Assembly (NCBI RefSeq): GCF_900156645.1
Contig: NZ_FTOC01000003.1
Span: 303,709 to 367,708 of the forward strand
Length of the DNA stretch: 64,000 nucleotides
Direction of reading: 5' to 3'
From: Salimicrobium flavidum
GTDB lineage: Bacteria; Bacillota; Bacilli; Bacillales; Halobacillaceae
The translations under genes and the position numbers were made by a program. Each line of letters begins with the position of its first letter. Positions within the stretch are counted from its first letter, which is position 1. Under the pieces are notes generated by a model. That model worked only from the letters and a program-made list of their open reading frames with translations, had not been told where the DNA came from and did not search any database. Positions 7,524 through 15,716 of the stretch are shown in pieces.

Positions 7524-7974
7524 AGTGCCTGAGAATATTGTACTTTATATTCATTGACGCCGAGCCTGACTTTGTTAACAAAAAAGTAATAAATGAGTTG
7601 TTCATAATTGATCGTTTATGTTTTTTCGAAAGGTTTTTAAGTTTAACATGAAATATGTTCGTTGAGTTATTCACCATTTTATAGCCACTTGTGTTCGAAA
7701 AAAGAGAGCCTTTGCTTTTGCCAAAAAGCCAAAATAAAACAAAGATCTTCGGCATTCATCCCTCATTTAAATAAAGGGAGTTATGCTAAAATTATCCATG
7801 AAGATAAAGGGGTTGAGAGACATGAAAAGAATCGAAGGAACCAAATAAACAAAAGCCTTCCATTTCATAAGGAAGACTTTTTTACATAAAAATGATTCCG
7901 CTTGCATATAGGTAATAGCCGAAAAGATGTGTACTACTCCACGACGGGGTGGTTTTTTTAATGGTCAAAATTCC
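7524..7974. other. Gene-poor AT-rich interval
   Basis: No gene with a credible start and length is visible on either strand. A short frame of eight codons (MKRIEGTK) at about 7822 is followed directly by a hairpin with T6 (7850-7884), so an orphan short transcript may end there. A small CCAC/GTGG hairpin with T7 lies at 7937-7959. The stretch may be decayed DNA next to the neighbouring pseudogene. Confidence 0.4.
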
Positions 7975-8375
7975 TCACGGAGACCCACGTAAGCAAACGA
8001 ATGCCGCTCCCTCCAAAAGCGAAGGCCTCAAGAATTCGATCGAACGTTTCGTATCCCTGAACGTAGTCCATCCCATATACCGGATGAACAGGAAGCCGAG
8101 CGGGATAAGAATGTACGCCTTCACCAGAAAAGAACCGAGATGAATAGTCTTCCCGGGATCACTCTGGACCCCGGTGATGACGAGTGAGATTCTTTTCTTC
8201 GTCATCATAGCAGGTAGTTCTCCGGTGATATCCTCTGCATGTCCCTTTGGATCGTCCCCGAACACTTCCTCAGCCGTGCGCCCATGCTTCTGGACCTTAA
8301 AGAGATGGTCGACCGTCTCCGAAAGCACTTCCTCCGTTTCCCGTTATTGGTTTCAATCATTTCTTTGCTATTCAT
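7975..8375 (-). pseudogene. Frameshifted and rearranged DUF1129-like membrane protein gene
   Basis: An ATG with a good AAAGGAGG site begins MNSKEMIETNN, the usual beginning of DUF1129 proteins. The frame is then lost: the continuing homologous segment (ETEEVLSETVDHLFKVQKHG, followed by RTAEEVFGDDPKGHAEDI and TGELP) is in another frame, reached by one missing base at about 8341-8343. The region between the two conserved blocks is also shorter than in intact members. Downstream, the expected six membrane segments are reduced to one recognisable hydrophobic stretch. I conclude that the gene is broken by a frameshift plus deletions. The family's function is unknown to me. A sequencing error could explain the frameshift but not the missing membrane segments. 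Confidence 0.65.
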
Positions 8376-8520
8376 CACGGCCTCCTTTCTCAATAACAGA
8401 TCCACCCGTGGATAGATTTCTTCCAATTCTTCTTCTATCTTGCAATACATAGGAGCGAGAAAATAGTGAAACCTTTTTTGTAGTCGTCCGTAGGATAAGG
8501 GTGAAGGGGAGGGATCATCC

Positions 8521-10158
8521 ATGAAAAAAATCATTCTCATACTCGGGGTGTTACTGTTTGTTTCTCCCTGGACCGTGTTAGCAGTGGAGTACGAAATCGA
8601 TCGGACGAACATCACTGCACAGCTCCAGGATGATGGAAATGTCGAAGTGAGCGAAACACATACGTACACGTTCGATGGGGAATTCAACGGGATTACGAGA
8701 GAACTCATCCCTAAAGAGGAGACGTCTATCACAGACTTCCAGGCTTCTGAAGACGGAGCTGAATTAGAAATCGAGCGGGAGGAGAACCTCTATAAAATCC
8801 ACCGGACCGGTGAAGATGAGACGGTGACCGTCGATCTTACCTATATTATCGAAGACGGTGTCGAGGTATATTCTGATGTCGGCGAGTTTTACTGGCCGTT
8901 TTTCGATGAAAGCAATGAGTCTGATTATGAAAATATGACGATCACCGTTATGCCTCCGGAACCGTCAGAAGCGGAAGCGGCATACGGTTTTGATGCAGCT
9001 TATGACACCGCTGAAATCTCTTCCGGCGGAGAAGTGACGTTTGATATGGGTGAAGTATCCGAAGGGAAAAACGGAGACATACGAGTCGCGTATGATGCTG
9101 CTCTCTTCTCTCAGGCAGAGAGGACGAGGGACGAAACGATGTTGCCCGTGATCCAATCAGATAAACAGGAACTGGATGAACAGATGGCTGCCAGGGCGGA
9201 GCGTCAGGAGCGCTGGAGTAGTATGGGACCCTATATTATCGGGGCATTTCTCTTATTGGCATTACTCATAAGTGTGACCGGTTGGAGAAAAAGACAGGAA
9301 ACCGTGCGCGAAGCGGAACGTCAGCAGAGCGGAATCGGTCAGTTTCCGAAGACTTCGATGAGTCTGCCCGCAACGCTCATGTTTACCAATCACGGACAGG
9401 TCACCATTCCGATGATGACTTCGGCACTGCTTGAGCTCGTACGAAAAGGGTATGTCGAGAAAGTATCCGAAGAAGAGTTCCGCATCGTTCAACGGAACAC
9501 CGACTATGAGCATGAAAGCCTTCTGATGGAGTGGCTCTTCGACGAGGTCGGCCACGACGGAATGTTTCATGTCGAGGACCTGGAAGTTTATCTGGAAGAT
9601 GAGGAGAACATCGAGGAGTATCAGAACAGCTTCCATTCCTGGAGTGAAGGAGTGAAACGGGAGGTGAAGCAATATGACCTGTATGAGGATAATACGAAAC
9701 CTCGCTGGATTGCAGGGATTGCTGCTCTCGCTGTTGTTCCGTTCGCTATTTTATTCCCGGTCTTCGGAGTATACAGCTGGATGGTAGGAGCGATCGTGCT
9801 ATTTTTCTACTTCCTGTTCTTTGATATAGCGTATCGCCCGCTTACATTTGAAGGGCAGCGGATCAAGCAGGAACTGGAACCTCTGAAAACCGGAGACAAG
9901 TGGCAGGAGTGGGAAGAGAAGGAACAGATCACTGCATTTCTCTACCAGATCGGAGCAGGTAAAAGAAAGCCTGACAACGACTTGACCTTAACTGCTGTTA
10001 CTGGCAATGACCTGATCCTGTTCATGGTGCTCGCCGGAACGCTGGACCACAGTTTCGAACAGGCTGACCAACATGCTGCCGTTTCAGCTACTACAGGCGC
10101 CGGGGCCGGCGGAGGAGCTGGTGTCGGTGGCGGCGGTGGAGGATCCGGAGCGTTTTAA
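8521..10158 (+). CDS. DUF2207 membrane protein
   Basis: A 545-residue exported membrane protein. It has a signal peptide (MKKIILILGVLLFVSPWTVL then AVEYEI), a ~200-residue extracytoplasmic DUF2207 domain rich in beta-type sequence, one membrane helix (~237-257) and a cytoplasmic stretch. Two closely spaced helices follow (~399-440). The Gly-rich tail ends in GGGGGGSGAF, typical of the family and perhaps flexible. The function is not established; distribution suggests a cell-envelope role. The extracellular part is extremely acidic, as expected in a halophile. The start is supported by GGGGAGGG just upstream. A single gene with its own terminator. Confidence 0.85.
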   Translation: MKKIILILGVLLFVSPWTVLAVEYEIDRTNITAQLQDDGNVEVSETHTYTFDGEFNGITRELIPKEETSITDFQASEDGAELEIEREENLYKIHRTGEDETVTVDLTYIIEDGVEVYSDVGEFYWPFFDESNESDYENMTITVMPPEPSEAEAAYGFDAAYDTAEISSGGEVTFDMGEVSEGKNGDIRVAYDAALFSQAERTRDETMLPVIQSDKQELDEQMAARAERQERWSSMGPYIIGAFLLLALLISVTGWRKRQETVREAERQQSGIGQFPKTSMSLPATLMFTNHGQVTIPMMTSALLELVRKGYVEKVSEEEFRIVQRNTDYEHESLLMEWLFDEVGHDGMFHVEDLEVYLEDEENIEEYQNSFHSWSEGVKREVKQYDLYEDNTKPRWIAGIAALAVVPFAILFPVFGVYSWMVGAIVLFFYFLFFDIAYRPLTFEGQRIKQELEPLKTGDKWQEWEEKEQITAFLYQIGAGKRKPDNDLTLTAVTGNDLILFMVLAGTLDHSFEQADQHAAVSATTGAGAGGGAGVGGGGGGSGAF

Positions 10159-10175
10159 AACTTATAGGAAGACGG

Positions 10176-10217
10176 AAGCGGCTGGGAAGTAGGGATAATA
10201 CTTTCAGCCGCTTTTAT
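10176..10217 (+). terminator. Terminator of the DUF2207 gene
   Basis: AAGCGGCTG pairs perfectly with CAGCCGCTT and is followed by a T-rich tract. Confidence 0.8.
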
Positions 10218-10264
10218 TATCTCTTTACATAAAAGCAAGTTTCTCACAAAGGAGAATGATTGCT

Positions 10265-10882
10265 TTATTTAGAAATACATACAGATGAATGTTCGTATCG
10301 GTTATCGTTTAATGCTTTCAAGATGAAATCGGCAACGTCCGCTCGTGGAATGGTTTTTGCTTTTCCAGGCACACCGGATTTTGATTCTTTATATTTTCCT
10401 GTCGGGGTTTCATTCGTTAGCCCCATCGCTCTGACAATGGTGAAATCCAGGCCATGAGATTGAATATAGTCAACTGCGTTGCGATGGTCTCTTAGGGCGT
10501 TTTTAAGTATTTTCATAATTATCTTCCCGCTTATTCCTGGCATTTCTCCGTTGATACCTGCAGAAGACGTGAAAATGATTCGATTCACGTTTCGCTCCTG
10601 CATGCCAGTTACAATGTTTTTCGTCATCTCTTCAACCTCGGTCGATTTTTTCAAGCCTCGACTTGAACCTAAACATGAAACGACGGCATCTTGTCCTGCA
10701 ATTGCTTCAGCTACCTCTTCCTTATTAAAAGCATCCCCCTGGGTAATATTCAGAAGGTCATGCGCCACTTCTATCTTTGAAGGAGTGCGTACAAAAGCAG
10801 TCACTTCCATCCCTTTATCCAGTGCCTGCTTTACAACATGTTGCCCTACTCCTCCAGTGGCACCAAATACAATTATTTTCAT
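10265..10882 (-). CDS. NAD(P)-binding oxidoreductase (atypical SDR, NmrA/SDR_a5-like)
   Basis: A 205-residue Rossmann-fold protein starting MKIIVFGATGGVGQHVV, whose GATGGVG loop binds the dinucleotide. Later family features are VSCLGSSRG, IIFTSSAGING (strand beta-5 region) and DFTIVRAMGLTNE. The classical SDR YxxxK catalytic pair is not evident, so it belongs with atypical members that act as reductases or redox sensors. The ATG has AGGAGGAAC upstream. It is transcribed alone and its substrate cannot be predicted. Confidence 0.8.
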   Translation of the reverse strand: MKIIVFGATGGVGQHVVKQALDKGMEVTAFVRTPSKIEVAHDLLNITQGDAFNKEEVAEAIAGQDAVVSCLGSSRGLKKSTEVEEMTKNIVTGMQERNVNRIIFTSSAGINGEMPGISGKIIMKILKNALRDHRNAVDYIQSHGLDFTIVRAMGLTNETPTGKYKESKSGVPGKAKTIPRADVADFILKALNDNRYEHSSVCISK

Positions 10883-11316
10883 ATTGTTCCTCCTAGAATA
10901 ATGAGTTATAAAAGTTTGTCTAGAGGAATTATTAGTTTAATTTAAACCTCTCTAAATCTCTTTAGTGACCTTTTAGCTGATGGCATTACTAACGAGAAAA
11001 CTTGAATTTCTCATTCACTTTTAACTTTTATTAGTAGTATAACACTTTTAAGAAAAGCCACCTTTGGATATTGTCGTAATTGGGAAATAGAAAATCTAGT
11101 GAGAGAGGAGAATCTGGAAGACACCTCACTTCTAGACTTCTTGGGGAGGTTATTAAAGTATTGTTTGCATGCACTGCTCTTAGGTAAATAGATATAAATG
11201 AAGAATTATCTATACGAGAAGATTCATTACTCGTGCTTTTTCATTCGGACAAAACGTGTGTTATTATCATCATAATGAAGGTATAATTAAATATTATAGG
11301 TAAAGAAGGTACATAT
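10883..11316. other. Intergenic region between divergent genes, nothing recognised
   Basis: About 430 AT-rich bases separate the two divergent genes. A TATAAT at 11282-11287 could be the -10 of yunE, but I see no convincing -35. No open frame, riboswitch or repeat was recognised. Confidence 0.4.
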
Positions 11317-12132
11317 ATGATTTTTATTATTATTTCACTAATTATCGGCTTTTTGACAGCGTTCGCCGGCAGTATCGCCGGCCTGGGAGGGGGAGTCATC
11401 CTTGTTCCCTCCCTCTTATTTTTATCTGACTATTTCGAGTCGTTTTCGTGGGTCACACCTCAGCGGATCGTTGCGATATCCTTGATCGTCATGATCTTCA
11501 CCGGGATGTCCTCGGCGATTTCATATATCCGTCATAAGCGGGTCGATTTCAAGCTTGGTGCCCTGTTTCTCGTCGGAAGTGTTCCGGGAGGTATTGCAGG
11601 TGCATACATTAACGGGTTCATCGACGGAGATCTGTTCTCCCTTATCTTCGGCGGGGTTATGATTTTCGTTTCGCTACTGTTTTTCCTTCCGAGACGCCAG
11701 TCGTCCCAGTCTCTTTTCAAAAAAGGAATGGAGCGGGTGAAGACGGTAGGCGGGGAAGAATATCATTATACGGTGCCGATTTCGCTCGGGGTGATCTTGG
11801 CATTCATCGTCGGAACCTTATCGGGGCTGCTAGGCATCGGCGGGGGATCACTTATGGTGCCTGCGATGATTCTTCTATTCCAGCTTCCACCGCACATTGC
11901 GACAGCGACTTCGATGTTCATGATTTTCTTCGCCGTGATTCCGAGTTCCGTCACGCACATCGGTCTCGGGCACGTGGATTGGTACAGGACTTTGTTTTTC
12001 ATCCCTGGTGCCTATCTCGGCGGTACCGTCGGGGCCTACGTCAACCGGAAAATGAATGCCAAAAGTGTAGAATGGGTGCTTCGTATTCTGCTCATATTGA
12101 TCGGAATCCGCCTGATTTCCCAAGGACTTTAA
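11317..12132 (+). CDS. yunE: TauE/SafE family anion/sulfite exporter (YunE-like)
   Basis: A 271-residue membrane protein of the TauE/SafE family, predicted to export organosulfonates, sulfite or sulfoacetate. It has about eight hydrophobic helices in two repeats. The family signature occurs in each half: GSIAGLGGGVILVPSLLF near residue 18 and GTLSGLLGIGGGSLMVPAMI near 170. The next gene follows after 15 bases and is the homologue of yunD, also the neighbour of yunE in B. subtilis, so they are probably co-transcribed. The substrate is inferred only from the family. Confidence 0.85.
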   Translation: MIFIIISLIIGFLTAFAGSIAGLGGGVILVPSLLFLSDYFESFSWVTPQRIVAISLIVMIFTGMSSAISYIRHKRVDFKLGALFLVGSVPGGIAGAYINGFIDGDLFSLIFGGVMIFVSLLFFLPRRQSSQSLFKKGMERVKTVGGEEYHYTVPISLGVILAFIVGTLSGLLGIGGGSLMVPAMILLFQLPPHIATATSMFMIFFAVIPSSVTHIGLGHVDWYRTLFFIPGAYLGGTVGAYVNRKMNAKSVEWVLRILLILIGIRLISQGL

Positions 12133-12147
12133 TAAGGAGTAGAAGCT

Positions 12148-13551
12148 ATGAGTGAAAAAATATTCGTCTATTATACGAGCGATCTGCACAGTCATTTTGA
12201 AAAATGGCCGCAGCTTGCAGGTTATATCGAAGAGAAAAGGCGGGAGCATGAAGAAAAGGGCGAAGCTGTCTTTGCTCTCGATAACGGGGATCATATGGAC
12301 CGCTTCCATCCGATTGCCGAAGGTCTGAAAGGCAGAGGGAACGTGGAGCTTCTGAATGCGAGCAGCTATGATATGGTGAATATCGGAAACAATGAAGGGA
12401 TTACGCTTTCCGACAATGAATTGTATCATCTTTATGACGAGGCTACGTTTCCCGTCGTTTGTGCCAACATTACACCTATCGATAAAGAGGATCCGACCTG
12501 GCTCAAGCCGTACGAAATCAAAACGACTGAGTCAGGTGTGAAAATCGGTGTAATTGGTCTGACGGCTCCGTTCCGCGTTTTCTACAAGCTTCTCGGCTGG
12601 GACGTGAAACCGCCGGAGGAAGTGATGAAAAAGTATATGGACGAGGTGAAGAAACAAAGTGATGTCGTCATTTTATTATCCCACCTCGGGTATCATACCG
12701 ATCGCCAGCTCGCAGAGGATTATCCGGAAATCGATGTGATCATAGGCGGGCATACGCACCATTTACTTCCGGAAGGGGAGATGCATCACGGTGTGCTTCT
12801 GACGGCTTCCGGGAAGCACGGGACGCACCTTGGAGAGATTTTTCTCGATTGGGATCATGAGCGTGGCACTCTGGAGAACAAAGAAGCGTATACCGTAGCT
12901 TCCACGGCTCTTTCTGAAAACAAAGAAGTGAAGAAGCGTCTCGACCGGCTGAATGCGAGAGCTCAGCACCTTCTTCATTCAAAAGTTACGGATCTTAAGG
13001 AACCGCTTGATGTAGCCTGGTTTACTGATAATCCCCTTATTACGCAATTGACAGAGGAACTGCGTCGCTGGACGAAAGCGGATATAGCCATGCTGAACGC
13101 GGGAGTTCTGCTTGAAGGGCTCGGCAAGGGAGAGGTTACGTATTCGGATCTTCACCGCATCTGTCCTCATCCGATGAATCCGTGTAAAGTCCACTTGAGT
13201 GGAAAAGAAATCGTGGAAGTGGTGCGTTCTGCTCACACGAAACAGATCACCGAGTTCCCGTTGAAGGGCCTCGGATTTCGCGGGGAAGTGATCGGGAAAA
13301 TGATTTTTGCCGGGCTGGAGGTCGAAACCGTGACTTCGTCAGACGGGGAGGAGCACGTGAGGAAAGTGCTGTTCAACGGAGAACCTGTGGAGAAGAATCG
13401 CTGGTACAGCTTCGCGACAGCTGATACGTTCAGTTTCGGGAAGTTCTTTCCGGAAATAAGTCACAGTAAAACGAAGACGTATTATCTTCCGGAAATGCTA
13501 CGGGATGTTTTAGTGAAAGCCGTCCGCTCAATCGTAGGCACCTCCTACTGA
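12148..13551 (+). CDS. yunD: Metallophosphatase / 5'-nucleotidase family protein YunD
   Basis: A 467-residue protein with an N-terminal calcineurin-like metallophosphatase domain and a C-terminal 5'-nucleotidase domain. Metal motifs are visible: SDLHSHFEKW (D-x-H), LDNGDHMD, NIGNNEG where most relatives have GNHE, ILLSHLGYHTD and IGGHTHH. The C-terminal half carries LNAGVLLEGL and HRICPHPMNPCK, related to the nucleotide-binding part. There is no signal peptide or cell-wall anchor, so unlike secreted UshA-type enzymes it should act in the cytoplasm, hydrolysing nucleotide or related phosphoesters. GGAG sits ahead of the ATG. Confidence 0.88.
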   Translation: MSEKIFVYYTSDLHSHFEKWPQLAGYIEEKRREHEEKGEAVFALDNGDHMDRFHPIAEGLKGRGNVELLNASSYDMVNIGNNEGITLSDNELYHLYDEATFPVVCANITPIDKEDPTWLKPYEIKTTESGVKIGVIGLTAPFRVFYKLLGWDVKPPEEVMKKYMDEVKKQSDVVILLSHLGYHTDRQLAEDYPEIDVIIGGHTHHLLPEGEMHHGVLLTASGKHGTHLGEIFLDWDHERGTLENKEAYTVASTALSENKEVKKRLDRLNARAQHLLHSKVTDLKEPLDVAWFTDNPLITQLTEELRRWTKADIAMLNAGVLLEGLGKGEVTYSDLHRICPHPMNPCKVHLSGKEIVEVVRSAHTKQITEFPLKGLGFRGEVIGKMIFAGLEVETVTSSDGEEHVRKVLFNGEPVEKNRWYSFATADTFSFGKFFPEISHSKTKTYYLPEMLRDVLVKAVRSIVGTSY

Positions 13552-13640
13552 AAACTAACTTAATTCTTTTCCCGGAGCTCTTGCATTGGGAGAATGAAGC
13601 TGATAGAATTAATCCGAATTAAATACGCGTGAGACCTTAT

Positions 13641-13825
13641 CGCCTCGATGAGGTAGAGGAGCGGGAAACATGAGTATCCGGTCAGAGTGTGACAGCGAAG
13701 ACGACCGGAAAAAGGGTTCCCTGCCGAAGTAGGGGTAGTCGTCGAGCTATCCTTGCTGGTACATGTTTGAACAAAGGATGTACTGTCATGCATTTTGATA
13801 AATGCATGGTGCGCTACTGATCGAA
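13641..13825 (+). ncRNA. Lysine riboswitch (L-box) aptamer
   Basis: The conserved lysine-riboswitch blocks appear in order: GATGAGGTAGAGGAGCG, the AGTA in ACATGAGTATCC, GGAAAAAGGG, TGCCGAAGTAGGGG, then GAGCTATCC, GCTGGTACATG, and the closing P1 strand GGTGCGCTACTG. These match the five-way-junction L-box. It lies upstream of an NhaC-type transporter and is followed by a terminator, so lysine should switch transcription off. Boundaries are approximate. Confidence 0.9.
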
Positions 13826-13852
13826 TGGAGGATAATCATATTGCCTGAAGGA

Positions 13853-13886
13853 GCAATGATGGATTATTTTTCATCATTGCTTTTTT
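13853..13886 (+). terminator. L-box expression-platform terminator
   Basis: GCAATGATG pairs perfectly with CATCATTGC and is followed by T6. It lies between the aptamer and the transporter gene. Confidence 0.88.
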
Positions 13887-13968
13887 ATATGCAAAAAAAC
13901 TTCCGATTACTCCTATATTCACTCCCCAGTAGTCTTTCCATGCAAAATATATTTTTGGAGGTAGACTC

Positions 13969-15507
13969 ATGGAAGGAACAATCTATTCCCTGATCCCCGC
14001 TGTACTGATGCTCATATTAGTCATAGCGACCCGTCAGGTTTTATTATCACTAGGACTCGGGATCCTCGTCGGTGCGTTCATGCTGACAGGATTCGATGTA
14101 GTAGGGACACTCAGTCTCGTGTGGCAGGAATTCTATACGATCTTCTTCACAGAAGGTGCGCTCAATATGGGGAACCTGTACCTGCTTACATTTCTGTTAT
14201 TGCTCGGTATTATGACTGCGTTCATGACTGCTTCAGGCGGAAGCAGGGCGTTCGGAAAATGGGCGGTGAGCCGGGTGACGTCGAAAAGAGGGGCGTCGCT
14301 CGTACCGGCGATTCTTGGTATTATCATATTTATCGATGACTATTTCAACGCGCTTGCTGTAGGTCAGGTGGCGCGACCGGTGACCGACAGACAGAAGGTA
14401 TCGAGAGCGAAACTCGCATACTATATCGACTCTACGTCTGCACCGATCACCGTCATTTCCCCGATCTCGAGTTGGGGAGCCTACATTATCGGTACGCTCG
14501 CTACCATTTTGGCTGCGAATGAGATCACGGACATCGGAGCGTTCGAAGCGTTTATCCAGATGATTCCGTACAACTTCTACGTATTTGCTGCAATACTGAT
14601 GGTGTTTATGACCATTTTCCTGAAGCTTGATCTCGGGGCGATGAAAAAGCACGAAGAAAGAGCGGAGCAAAGCGGGGAATTGACCGATCCGAAACATAAG
14701 GATATCCCCGGAGATCTGAACGATGAGTTCAAGCCGCATGACAACGGCAAAATCATCCATCTGCTTCTGCCGATCATCGTCCTTGTCGTCGTGACGGTCG
14801 GAATGATGATCATCACCGGTATCCAGGGGACAGAAGGTTCAGCGGATATCTTGAGCACCTTCGCCAATACGAATGTGAACATCTCCCTGTTTTACGGAGG
14901 ACTGATCGCTGCGATTACAGCGGCCGTCATGTACATGACGCTTCCTTCTGAAAAATCGGGGCTCGAGAAAGTGCTCTGGGAAGGAATCAAAGCCATGCTT
15001 CCGGCGATCTACATTCTCGCTCTCGCATGGATGATCGGGTCTGTCATCGATCAGCTCGGTACAGGAGAGTATCTGGCCGGACTTGTCCAGGCTTCCAACC
15101 TGAACATTGCGTATCTGCCGCTTCTCATTTTCTTCACCGCAGGTTTCATGGCACTTGCGACCGGAACTTCCTGGGGTACGTTCGGGATCATGCTGCCGAT
15201 TGCAGGAGAAATCGCAGCTGTTACGGATCCCGCGTTTATCGTGCCGGCATTGTCTGCGGTTCTGGCCGGTTCTGTCTTCGGAGATCACTGTTCTCCGATT
15301 TCCGATACGACGATCCTTTCTTCGACGGGGGCAGGATCCCATCACATCGATCACGTGCTCACACAGCTGCCGTATGCAATGATTGCAGCGATTGCAGCCT
15401 CTGTCGGGTATGTTCTGTTCGCTGTCGTCGGAAACGTCCTGGTGCCTCTCGTAGCGACGCTTGCCGTCGTTATCGTAATCGGCTTTGTATTGAAAGCGAA
15501 AAAATGA
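13969..15507 (+). CDS. NhaC-family transporter, predicted lysine transporter
   Basis: A 512-residue polytopic membrane protein of the NhaC antiporter superfamily with about 11-12 helices. Family marks include FIDDYFNALAVGQVARPV (~122-139), DSTSAPITVISPISSWGAY, ATGTSWGTFGIMLPI and FGDHCSPISDTTILSSTGAG. NhaC proteins are usually Na+/H+ antiporters, but homologues under lysine riboswitches have been proposed as lysine transporters (LysW type). Here an L-box and terminator precede the gene, so lysine uptake is the better prediction. ATG follows TTGGAGGTAG. Monocistronic, with its own terminator. Confidence 0.88.
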   Translation: MEGTIYSLIPAVLMLILVIATRQVLLSLGLGILVGAFMLTGFDVVGTLSLVWQEFYTIFFTEGALNMGNLYLLTFLLLLGIMTAFMTASGGSRAFGKWAVSRVTSKRGASLVPAILGIIIFIDDYFNALAVGQVARPVTDRQKVSRAKLAYYIDSTSAPITVISPISSWGAYIIGTLATILAANEITDIGAFEAFIQMIPYNFYVFAAILMVFMTIFLKLDLGAMKKHEERAEQSGELTDPKHKDIPGDLNDEFKPHDNGKIIHLLLPIIVLVVVTVGMMIITGIQGTEGSADILSTFANTNVNISLFYGGLIAAITAAVMYMTLPSEKSGLEKVLWEGIKAMLPAIYILALAWMIGSVIDQLGTGEYLAGLVQASNLNIAYLPLLIFFTAGFMALATGTSWGTFGIMLPIAGEIAAVTDPAFIVPALSAVLAGSVFGDHCSPISDTTILSSTGAGSHHIDHVLTQLPYAMIAAIAASVGYVLFAVVGNVLVPLVATLAVVIVIGFVLKAKK

Positions 15508-15520
15508 ATCAAGTGTGGAA

Positions 15521-15561
15521 GATCGGCAGGGAGGAGTTTTTCCTTTCTGTCGGCCTTTTTT
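15521..15561 (+). terminator. Terminator of the NhaC-family gene
   Basis: GGCAGGGAGGA and TCCTTTCTGTC pair (with G-U pairs) in a long stem followed by T6. Confidence 0.8.
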
Positions 15562-15589
15562 GTTTATTTAGAATTGCCTGAATTTTCTT

Positions 15590-15618
15590 TTGACATAGGG
15601 GTTTCTTCCCATTATAAT
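15590..15618 (+). promoter_or_regulatory. SigA promoter of the sodium-dependent transporter
   Basis: Perfect TTGACA and TATAAT hexamers are separated by 17 bases. A GTGATTA/TAATCAC inverted repeat follows in the leader and could be an operator. Confidence 0.85.
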
Positions 15619-15716
15619 TTATAGGTGATTACAGAGAAATGAAAATAATCACATTTGTCTGAAAAATTTATGTGTGATCGTAGGGCAAATGAACGAAAAA
15701 AAGGGAGGTCTTTTCT

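Noticed and set aside
8205..8732. Minus-strand frame of 175 codons overlapping the DUF2207 start
   Set aside because: Its first half is antisense to the DUF2207 signal peptide region and its second half is the frameshifted DUF1129 relic.
13560..13793. 77-codon minus-strand frame between yunD and the transporter
   Set aside because: It lies antisense to the lysine riboswitch and has no gene features.
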